A DNA stretch of 8,478 bases from Coleofasciculus sp. S288 (GTDB lineage Bacteria; Cyanobacteriota; Cyanobacteriia; Cyanobacteriales; Coleofasciculaceae). The DNA lies in the NCBI GenBank assembly GCA_020216575.1, contig JAIUYC010000111.1, positions 1-8,478 of the forward strand, in the 5' to 3' direction. The notes below the pieces were generated by a model. It ran no database searches and had not been told where the DNA came from. It worked only from the letters and a program-made list of their open reading frames with translations. Below are positions 1 to 5,830 of the stretch, one piece after another (the first letter of the stretch is position 1; each line of letters opens with the position of its first letter). The position numbers and the translations under genes were made by a program.

Positions 1-118
1 AAGCGCTGCGTAGAGTCGTGCGTTATTACAGCCAAAGTACAAAACTTTGAAGTGAAATTATAGACCTTTCCAAAGCGCTGTTTCATGAATACAGTTCCCA
101 GTCGGGGGATGAAATGAG

Positions 119-128
119 AGCTATAGCT
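119..128. repeat. Ten-base perfect palindrome AGCTATAGCT
   Basis: AGCTATAGCT is its own reverse complement. It includes TATAGC, which could serve as a -10 element, but no matching -35 is seen at the right spacing. A regulator site is possible; a chance palindrome is equally possible. Confidence 0.25.
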
Positions 129-185
129 TACAGGTTCTAGTTTTCTTATGACCGCGACTAGCAACTGCTGTTGAATGTAACCGCT

Positions 186-210
186 GAACCGTTCTGCCCA
201 GCTTGAACGG
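186..210. repeat. Inverted repeat in the NRPS leader
   Basis: CCGTTC at 189-194 pairs with GAACGG at 205-210 across a ten-base loop. The left part is also a tight palindrome, GAAC-C-GTTC at 186-194. It ends about 50 bases before the start codon, so it could be an operator or an RNA hairpin in the leader. It has no T-tract and is not a terminator. Confidence 0.35.
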
Positions 211-247
211 GATTTAGTTTAACCGTAGTCGCCGGATTCAATACTTC

Positions 248-254
248 AGGGTGG
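248..254 (+). promoter_or_regulatory. Likely ribosome binding site of the NRPS gene
   Basis: AGGGTGG is eight bases before ATG 263 and contains the alternative GTG start at 251. Its spacing favours ATG 263 as the start. The match to the 16S tail is partial. Confidence 0.45.
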
Positions 255-262
255 CATCGAGT

Positions 263-3200
263 ATGAAAAATCAGACGATCCAACCTTCTGTAAACAATTT
301 TCCAGAATTCCTCCTTAACTGTTCGACTTGGGTAGATTTTCTACGCCAAAGAACTCTACATCATCCCGATCGCATCGCTTTTACCTTCTTGCCGGATGGA
401 GAACTAGCAACGCATCGCTTAAGTTATCGCGAGTTGGACAGATCGGCGCGAGCGATCGCAGCTCAACTTCAGGCTTTAGGTTTAAGCGGCGAACGCGCCT
501 TATTGCTGTATCCACCGGGACTCGATTATCTAGCTGCATTTTTCGGATGTCTGTATGCTGGAGTCGTTGCGGTTCCCGCTTACCCACCGCGCAACCAACG
601 CAACACCCCTAGAATTAAGGCGATTTGGGCAGATGCACAAGCAGCGATCGCTCTAACGACAGCGGCAACCCTACCTAACTTGCAATCCCTCCTGGCGACA
701 AAAACTGACCTGGGAGATATACAGTGGCTAACCACTGATAACCTTGCCAAGGGATTAGAAGAGAATTGGCAAGAGCCTTTTATAGATACAAATACATTAG
801 CTTTTCTGCAATATACATCAGGTTCTACAGGTACACCGAAGGGCGTAATGCTCAGTCATGGCAACCTACTCCATAATGCCGCCATGACTTACCAATTCAT
901 GGGACATTCACCGAGCAGTAAATTTGTATCGTGGTTGCCGACATACCATGACATGGGTTTAATCGGTGGAATATTGCAACCCTTGTATGGTGGTTTTCCC
1001 TGCATTTTGATGCCTCCGGCGGCTTTTCTCCAGCGTCCTTACCGCTGGTTGCAGGCGATTTCTCAATACCAAGGAACAACAAGTGGTGCTCCGAATTTCG
1101 CCTACGAGTTGTGCATTCAAAAAATTACACCCGAACAGCAACAAACACTCGATCTTAGCAGTTGGGACGTAGCGTTTAATGGTGCTGAACCCATCCGCTC
1201 CGATACTTTAGAGCGATTTTATGCGAAATTTGCATCCTGCGGTTTTCGTCGGGAAGCGTTCTATCCGTGTTACGGCATGGCAGAGGCAACCTTGATGGTT
1301 TCTGGGGGTCGAAAAAACGCTCCACCAGTCTTCAAAACTATCCAAGGAGATGCCTTAGAACGCCATCGAGTAGTTGAAACCCGTGCTGAAAATGAGAATA
1401 CCAACACCCTAGTCGGTTGCGGTCAAACTTTACCAGAACAAAAAATTGTCATTGCTCATCCCGAAGCATTAACCCAATGTCTGCTGGGTGAGGTCGGTGA
1501 AATCTGGGTGTCTAGTCCTAGTGTAGGTCAAGGCTACTGGAATTGTCCTGAGGAGACAGAGAAAACGTTTCGCGCTTACCTATCAGACACAGGTGAGGGA
1601 CTATTTTTACGGACAGGTGACTTGGGATTTTTGCACAATGGAGAACTCTTTATTACAGGTCGAGCCAAGGATTTAATTATCATCCGGGGTCGCAACCTCT
1701 ATCCTCAAGATATTGAATTGACAGCAGAACGCAGCCATCCGGCGTTGCGGTCAGGCAGTGGTGCAGCCTTTTCAGTCGAGATTGACGGTGAAGAACAGTT
1801 GGTCGTCGTGCAAGAGTTGGAGTTTCGCGCCAAATCGAATGTAGAGGAAGTCACCGCCGCCATTCGCCAAGCCGTAGCTGAAGAACATGAGGTGCAGGTG
1901 CATACGGTGGTTTTAATTAAACCTGGAAGCATCCCCAAGACTTCCAGTGGCAAGATTCAACGCCGTGCGACTCGTGCCGCATTTCTAACAGGCGATTTGA
2001 GTGTAATCGGAAGCAGTATCCTCGAAAGCGCTGATGTTGTAGAAACCCCTTGTCATCTCAAGCGTGAAACTCTCCTAACGCTCTCTCCCCAGGAGTGTCA
2101 GCCGCTTCTGGAGTCTTATCTTCAGCAACTAGTGGCGCGGGTGCTAAAAATAGCACCGTCTCATGTCAACCCCGAGCAACCATTAACTACCTTGGGGTTG
2201 GATTCCTTGAAAGTCTTTGAGTTAAAAAATCGACTTGAGGTTGACTTTGAAGTTGCTGTATCTGTAACAGATTTCTTTGAAGGCTTTAGCATTGTCCAAC
2301 TAGCAACAAAACTCCTCGCTCAACTGACAAGGGCAGAGTTTACCTCTTCGCTACCTCTTACCAAAGTCCAGTCAACTACAGACGTTCACCCTCTCTCGTT
2401 TGCTCAAGCTAGACTGTGGTTCCTCGACCAGTTAGAGAAGGGTAATCCCGCCTATAACATTGCCTTTGCCGTTCGTTTGCAAGGTGCGCTTGAGGTGACG
2501 CTGTTGGAGCAAAGCCTCAATGAAATGGTGCGGCGACACGAAATTTTGCGAACGACTTTTAGTATGGTGGACGGTCAACCCGTTCAGGTTATTACCTCTT
2601 GTTTAAAGTTGTCTTTACCTGTAGAGGATTACCAAAATCTTCTGGAGGTAGAGCGCGAATCCGAAGTTAGACATCTGATGACTCAAGAGGCAAGGCAGCC
2701 TTTCGACCTCACCCAAGCGCCACTATTGCGTGCCAAACTGTTGCGTCTAACCCAACAGGAACACATTTTTATCTTGACCTTGCACCACATTATTGCTGAT
2801 GAATGGTCGGTTGAGGTGTTCGTCCGGGAGATGGCAGTACTCTACAAAGCGTTTTTGGCAGGCAGTTCTTCGCCTTTACCGGAATTGCCCATTCAGTACA
2901 AAGACTTTACGTACTGGCAGCGGCAATGGCTTCAAGGAGAGGTGTTGGACACCCAACTTGATTACTGGAAACAACAACTTGATGGTGTTCCGGCGATTTT
3001 GCCATTGCCCACAGACTATCCTCGCCCTGCAATTCAGACGTATCGGGGGGCGCGACAATCTCTAGAGTTACCCCAAACTGTGGCAGATGGACTCGCAGCA
3101 CTTTCGCGTCAGGAGGGAGTCACTTTATTCATGGTGCTCTTGGCAGCATTCCAGACTTTACTCTATCGCTACACAGGACAGGAGGATGTCTGCGTAGGTT

Positions 3201-5830
3201 CGCCCATTGCTAATCGCAACCGCGACGAACTTAAAGGGCTAATTGGCTTTTTTGTCAATACCCTGGTGCTGCGTACTGATTTGGCAGGAAATCCCAGTTT
3301 TCGGGAACTCCTACAACGAGTGCGTCGGGTAGCGTTGGGAGCTTATGCCCATCAAGATTTGCCCTTCGAGCAGTTAGTTGAGGCATTACAGCCAGAGCGG
3401 GATACCAGTTATAGCCCACTGTTCCAAGTTGCGTTCATTCTTCGCAATGCCCTGCATCTGGAAGAAATTCCGGGTTTAACTCTAAGTTCGTTCAATGTGG
3501 AAAGCGAGACGGCGCAGTTTGATTTAAGCCTGGTAGTTGAACGCACAGAGCGAGGATTGATAGCTGCATTTGAGTACAATACTGACCTGTTTGATGCTGC
3601 CAGAATTGCTCGGATGCTGGAGCATTTTCAGAACTTGCTGGAGGGTATCGTCGCCAATCCTCAAGCCAAACTTTCTGACTTATCACTGTTGAGTGAAGCA
3701 GAGAAGCATCAACTTCTGGTGGAGTGGAATGATACTCAGATGGATTATCCCCAAAAGGGCTGCATTCATCAGTTGTTTGAGGCGCAAGTGGAGCAGACAC
3801 CGGATACTGTTGCCCTAATCTTTGAGAATCACCAACTAACTTACCGAGAATTAAACAACCAAGCCAATCAGTTAGCACGCTACTTGCAACACCTGGGAGT
3901 CAAACCAGAGGTTCTCGTCGGGATTTGCATGGAACGTTCTGTGGAAATGGTGGTAGGACTCCTGGGCATTCTGAAAGCGGGTGGCGCTTACGTCCCATTA
4001 GACCCCACGTATCCTAAAGAGCGTTTAGCGTTCATGCTGGAAGATACCCGCGTACCAGTACTCCTCACTCAAGCCAAATTTGCGAACGTGCTTCCTCAAC
4101 ACAACGCTAAGGTTGTATGCCTAGATGCGGAGTGGCAAACGCTTGCTCATCAAAGTCAGGACAATCCTATTAGTGATATAGCCCCTGAAAACCTGGCTTA
4201 TGTTATCTATACCTCTGGCTCTACGGGCAAACCGAAAGGGGCGATGAATACCCACCAAGGTTTATGCAATCGCTTGCTGTGGATGCAGGATGCCTATCAA
4301 TTAACAGCCGCCGACAGAGTTTTACAGAAGACACCGTTCAGCTTTGATGTGTCGGTTTGGGAATTCTTCTGGCCGTTGATTGCAGGTGCTCGTTTGGTAT
4401 TAGCGAAGCCTGAAGGTCATCGAGATAGTGCTTATTTGGTCGAACTAATTGCCCGAGAGCAAATCACTACGCTGCACTTTGTTCCTTCGATGTTGCAAGT
4501 ATTTCTAGAGGAACCGTCTCTCGATCGGTGTAGTAGCATCAAGCGCGTTATTTGTAGTGGTGAGGCTCTCTCGATTGACCTGCAAGAACGATTTTTTGCT
4601 CGTCTGGATGCAGAACTGCACAATCTTTACGGGCCAACAGAAGCGGCAATTGATGTTACCTTTTGGGCTTGTCAGAAAGGTAGTAAAGAGCGAGTTGTAC
4701 CGATTGGTCGTCCCATTTCCAATACTCAAATTTATCTACTAGACCGATACTTACAACCTGTTCCCGTTGGAATTCCTGGTGAGTTGCACATCGGCGGTGT
4801 TGGTTTGGCGCGAGGTTATCTCAATCGTCCGGAGTTGACAGATGAGAAGTTTATTCCGAACCCCTTTGCACAAGGAAAGGCAGAGGGCAAAGGGCAAAGG
4901 GCAGAAGGGATTTATCCTGAGATCGATAGCCCAAGCCCTCTGGTGAATGAACAGAACAAGGGCTACAATCTCCGGCAACCGCCAATGGCTCCTGTACCCT
5001 GCGGGAATCTGGAGCAACGGGATGGGTACGGATTCCCTTCTGAACAAAACCTTCTGTCTTCTGCCCTCCATCTTCTGCCTTCTCTTGAGCGGCTGTACAA
5101 AACGGGTGATTTAGCTCGCTATTTACCCGATGGAACGATAGAGTTTCTCGGACGAATCGATAACCAAGTGAAGATTCGGGGCTTCCGCATCGAATTAGGA
5201 GAAATTGAGGCGGTATTAGTCCAACATCCAATGGTGCGAGATGTTGTAGTTCTGGCACGCAAAGAGGGAGGTGGTGAAAAGCAACTGGTGGGATATGTCG
5301 TTCCCAATGGTACTGGCATACTCACAATAAACGAACTGCGAAGCTACCTGAAAGAGCAACTGCCCGAGTATATGGTGCCTTCTGTTTTTGTATTGCTGGA
5401 GGCTCTTCCACTCTTATCCAACGGCAAAGTCGATCGCCGTGCCTTGCCTGCACCTAAGAGCGTGCGTCCGGTGTTAGCAGCCGCGTATGAGGCTCCCCGT
5501 TCTGAAGTGGAACGTGCGATCGCAACTGTTTGGCGAGACGTTTTGCAACTAGAGAAAGTCGGTATTCATGACAACTTCTTTGACCTGGGCGGTCATTCCT
5601 TGTTAATCGTTCAGGTTCATAGCAAACTGCGGGAGATTTTTAACTCCAATTTATCAGTCGTTGAATTATTTCAAAATCCAACCATCAGCGCTTTAGCTCA
5701 GCATATCAATCAAAATTCAGCAAAACAGTCTTCGTTTATACCGATACATGACCGAGCGAAAAAGCAAATTGAGGCGCTCAATCAACGAAAACAATTATTG
5801 ATGAAGCAAGGAAGAAAGATCGATGGGTAG
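263..5830 (+). CDS. Hybrid loading NRPS: FAAL-ACP-C-A(Ser)-PCP
   Basis: Multidomain cytosolic enzyme that should start a lipopeptide or lipo-polyketide: it activates a free fatty acid, loads it on its own ACP, activates an amino acid (serine predicted) and condenses the two. Domains by residue, counted from ATG 263: FAAL about 25-575, ACP 616-690 (Ser648), C 709-1133, A 1171-1731, PCP 1744-1817 (Ser1779), helical C-terminal tail 1818-1855. There is no epimerase, methyltransferase or thioesterase, so the chain must leave to a partner. The next gene is a KS-AT PKS overlapping by 8 bases, so the two form an operon. Start choice: the frame is open from 218, and GTG 251 is possible, but ATG 263 has AGGGTGG eight bases upstream whereas GTG 251 has no spaced ribosome site. 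An in-frame repeat-derived insertion lies in the A domain. The architecture is certain; the product identity is unknown. Confidence 0.95.
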   Translation: MKNQTIQPSVNNFPEFLLNCSTWVDFLRQRTLHHPDRIAFTFLPDGELATHRLSYRELDRSARAIAAQLQALGLSGERALLLYPPGLDYLAAFFGCLYAGVVAVPAYPPRNQRNTPRIKAIWADAQAAIALTTAATLPNLQSLLATKTDLGDIQWLTTDNLAKGLEENWQEPFIDTNTLAFLQYTSGSTGTPKGVMLSHGNLLHNAAMTYQFMGHSPSSKFVSWLPTYHDMGLIGGILQPLYGGFPCILMPPAAFLQRPYRWLQAISQYQGTTSGAPNFAYELCIQKITPEQQQTLDLSSWDVAFNGAEPIRSDTLERFYAKFASCGFRREAFYPCYGMAEATLMVSGGRKNAPPVFKTIQGDALERHRVVETRAENENTNTLVGCGQTLPEQKIVIAHPEALTQCLLGEVGEIWVSSPSVGQGYWNCPEETEKTFRAYLSDTGEGLFLRTGDLGFLHNGELFITGRAKDLIIIRGRNLYPQDIELTAERSHPALRSGSGAAFSVEIDGEEQLVVVQELEFRAKSNVEEVTAAIRQAVAEEHEVQVHTVVLIKPGSIPKTSSGKIQRRATRAAFLTGDLSVIGSSILESADVVETPCHLKRETLLTLSPQECQPLLESYLQQLVARVLKIAPSHVNPEQPLTTLGLDSLKVFELKNRLEVDFEVAVSVTDFFEGFSIVQLATKLLAQLTRAEFTSSLPLTKVQSTTDVHPLSFAQARLWFLDQLEKGNPAYNIAFAVRLQGALEVTLLEQSLNEMVRRHEILRTTFSMVDGQPVQVITSCLKLSLPVEDYQNLLEVERESEVRHLMTQEARQPFDLTQAPLLRAKLLRLTQQEHIFILTLHHIIADEWSVEVFVREMAVLYKAFLAGSSSPLPELPIQYKDFTYWQRQWLQGEVLDTQLDYWKQQLDGVPAILPLPTDYPRPAIQTYRGARQSLELPQTVADGLAALSRQEGVTLFMVLLAAFQTLLYRYTGQEDVCVGSPIANRNRDELKGLIGFFVNTLVLRTDLAGNPSFRELLQRVRRVALGAYAHQDLPFEQLVEALQPERDTSYSPLFQVAFILRNALHLEEIPGLTLSSFNVESETAQFDLSLVVERTERGLIAAFEYNTDLFDAARIARMLEHFQNLLEGIVANPQAKLSDLSLLSEAEKHQLLVEWNDTQMDYPQKGCIHQLFEAQVEQTPDTVALIFENHQLTYRELNNQANQLARYLQHLGVKPEVLVGICMERSVEMVVGLLGILKAGGAYVPLDPTYPKERLAFMLEDTRVPVLLTQAKFANVLPQHNAKVVCLDAEWQTLAHQSQDNPISDIAPENLAYVIYTSGSTGKPKGAMNTHQGLCNRLLWMQDAYQLTAADRVLQKTPFSFDVSVWEFFWPLIAGARLVLAKPEGHRDSAYLVELIAREQITTLHFVPSMLQVFLEEPSLDRCSSIKRVICSGEALSIDLQERFFARLDAELHNLYGPTEAAIDVTFWACQKGSKERVVPIGRPISNTQIYLLDRYLQPVPVGIPGELHIGGVGLARGYLNRPELTDEKFIPNPFAQGKAEGKGQRAEGIYPEIDSPSPLVNEQNKGYNLRQPPMAPVPCGNLEQRDGYGFPSEQNLLSSALHLLPSLERLYKTGDLARYLPDGTIEFLGRIDNQVKIRGFRIELGEIEAVLVQHPMVRDVVVLARKEGGGEKQLVGYVVPNGTGILTINELRSYLKEQLPEYMVPSVFVLLEALPLLSNGKVDRRALPAPKSVRPVLAAAYEAPRSEVERAIATVWRDVLQLEKVGIHDNFFDLGGHSLLIVQVHSKLREIFNSNLSVVELFQNPTISALAQHINQNSAKQSSFIPIHDRAKKQIEALNQRKQLLMKQGRKIDG
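335..1987 (+). other. FAAL (fatty acyl-AMP ligase) domain
   Basis: Residues 25-575 of the first gene. FAALs make acyl-AMP from a free fatty acid and ATP and transfer the acyl group to an ACP phosphopantetheine rather than to CoA. Visible motifs: P-loop-like YTSGSTGTPKG at 184-194, the FAAL-typical SWLPTYHDMGL at 223-233, YPCYGMAEAT at 334-343, TGDLGF at 451-456, GRAKDL at 466-471, and the C-terminal TSSGK with its lysine at 564. The stretch 345-395 between the GMAEAT and TGD motifs is longer than in amino-acid A domains and fits the FAAL-specific insertion that blocks CoA use. An ACP follows directly, as expected for a loading unit. Chain length and oxidation state of the acid cannot be read from the motifs. 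Confidence 0.93.
2108..2332 (+). other. Acyl carrier protein domain after FAAL
   Basis: Residues 616-690. The phosphopantetheine attachment site is LGLDSLKVFELKNRLE with Ser648. The DSL form is the one usual for ACPs of acyl or polyketide chains; the second carrier of this protein has GGHSL, typical of peptidyl carriers. It sits between FAAL and condensation domain, so it should hold the fatty acyl thioester that the C domain uses as donor. It needs activation by a phosphopantetheinyl transferase, which is not encoded in this window. Confidence 0.92.
2387..3661 (+). other. NRPS condensation domain joining acyl chain to serine
   Basis: Residues 709-1133. Core motifs in order: SFAQARLWFLDQL (C1) from 712, RRHEILRTTF (C2), HHIIADEWS (C3) at 841-849 with catalytic-motif residues His841, His842 and Asp846, YKDFTYWQ and YWKQQL (C4), GFFVNTLVLR (C5) from 995, and HQDLPFEQLVEAL (C6). 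The HHxxxD motif makes it an amide-forming C domain rather than a heterocyclisation domain (DxxxxD), so oxazoline formation from serine is not expected here. Position after an acyl-ACP implies N-acylation of the amino acid held on the downstream PCP. The residue after the motif aspartate is Glu instead of the usual Gly. Confidence 0.93.
4877..4907 (+). repeat. Heptamer repeat array, left arm
   Basis: Four heptamers in a row, GCAGAGG, GCAAAGG, GCAAAGG and GCAGAAG (4880-4907), preceded by a related AAG, consensus GCARARG. Such short tandem heptamers are a known class of cyanobacterial repeat, usually intergenic. Here they are translated to a Gly/Lys/Gln/Glu-rich peptide. Confidence 0.75.
5051..5085 (-). 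repeat. Heptamer repeat array, right arm, inverted
   Basis: Five seven-base units on the + strand: CTTCTGT, CTTCTGC, CCTCCAT, CTTCTGC, CTTCTCT. Their reverse complement is the same GCAGAAG family as the left arm, so the two arrays form an imperfect inverted repeat about 140 bases apart. Translated, they give a Leu/Ser-rich peptide just before motif A7. Confidence 0.75.
5492..5713 (+). other. Peptidyl carrier protein domain
   Basis: Residues 1744-1817. The site FFDLGGHSLL carries Ser1779 for the phosphopantetheine arm. It would hold the serine and then the N-acyl-serine intermediate. It is the last domain of the protein, so its cargo should be handed across a protein-protein interface to the KS encoded next. 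Confidence 0.93.
5714..5827 (+). other. Helical C-terminal tail, possible docking segment
   Basis: The last 38 or so residues, 1818-1855, follow the PCP. From about 1830 they are rich in Lys, Arg, Gln, Glu, Ala and Leu (RAKKQIEALNQRKQLLMKQ), predicting one charged amphipathic helix. A segment at this place, with a PKS module next, is suggestive of a docking element that pairs with the N-terminus of the KS protein. The role is inferred from position and composition only. Confidence 0.45.
5808..5814 (+). promoter_or_regulatory. Ribosome binding site of the PKS gene
   Basis: AAGGAAG lies eight bases before ATG 5823, inside the end of the upstream gene. It supports 5823 as the start over the in-frame ATG at 5850, and suggests translation coupled to the upstream gene. 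Confidence 0.7.

Larger units (their letters stand above)
1..250. other. Upstream non-coding region
   Basis: No gene is supported here. On the + strand all frames have stops, and the frame open from base 1 closes with TAG at 61-63 after 20 codons, which could be the tail of an upstream gene but has no recognisable sequence. On the - strand one frame is open from 218 to the left edge with an ATG at 86-84, too short to judge. The region contains short inverted repeats at 119-128 and 186-210 and an 8-base direct repeat AAGCGCTG (2-9 region and 73-80). I see no convincing -35/-10 pair. It probably holds the promoter and 5' leader of the NRPS operon. Confidence 0.5.
4874..5086 (+). repeat. In-frame MITE-like repeat insertion in the A domain
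   Basis: About 213 bases (71 codons) between A-domain motifs A6 (ending FIPNPF, residues 1530-1535) and A7 (RLYKTGD, 1610). Related A domains have only a few residues here. Both ends are purine/pyrimidine heptamer arms in inverted orientation, enclosing a middle of about 140 bases with several short complementary segments. The length is a multiple of three and there is no stop codon in the gene's frame, so the reading frame passes through. The encoded peptide is low in hydrophobic residues and resembles no domain I recognise. No transposase and no clear target duplication can be seen. It fits a non-autonomous repeat element or a spread heptamer cassette. Confidence 0.7.
3773..5455 (+). other. 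NRPS adenylation domain, predicted serine
   Basis: Residues 1171-1731. Motifs: LTYREL (A1) at 1192, LKAGGAYVPLD (A2) at 1237, YTSGSTGKPKG (A3) at 1316, FSFDVSVWEF (A4) at 1359, NLYGPTEAAI (A5) from 1454, GELHIGGVGLARGYL (A6) at 1506, RLYKTGDLARYLPDG (A7) at 1610, GRIDNQVKIRGFRIE (A8) at 1630, and NGKVDRRAL (A10) with Lys1722. Specificity residues by alignment from memory to GrsA: Asp1362, Val1363, Trp1366, His1405, Ile1430, Ser1432, Leu1455, Ile1463, Asp1464, Lys1722, giving DVWHISLIDK. This is one conservative change from the classic serine code DVWHLSLIDK. About 65-70 extra residues lie between A6 and A7. The surrounding motifs are intact, so the domain may still be active, but this is untested. 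Confidence 0.9.

Noticed and set aside
1..63. Possible 3' end of an upstream + strand gene (20 codons ending in TAG 61-63)
   Set aside because: Too short and without any known motif; a second frame is also open for a similar length.
47..64. Promoter-like TTGAAG and TTATAG
   Set aside because: The two elements are only five bases apart, far from the usual 16-18, so they do not make a promoter.
1..86. Possible divergent - strand gene starting at ATG 86-84 and leaving the left edge
   Set aside because: Only 28 codons are visible, with no recognisable sequence and only a weak GGGA upstream. It cannot be told from chance.
2387..3661. Heterocyclisation domain forming an oxazoline from serine
   Set aside because: The catalytic motif is HHxxxD, not DxxxxD, so ordinary amide formation is expected.
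3492..3878. A 128-codon - strand open frame opposite the C-A junction
   Set aside because: It is antisense to well-conserved NRPS sequence and resembles no known protein; a shadow frame.
4751..5258. Two overlapping - strand open frames of 106 and 135 codons across the insertion in the A domain
   Set aside because: They lie fully inside the coding frame of the NRPS, have no recognisable domain, and owe their openness to the repeat-rich insertion. No sign of an independent gene was seen.
5714..5830. Premature truncation of the NRPS before a release domain
   Set aside because: The PCP and tail are complete and the next gene begins in overlap with its own ribosome site, so this is a normal hand-over to a PKS.
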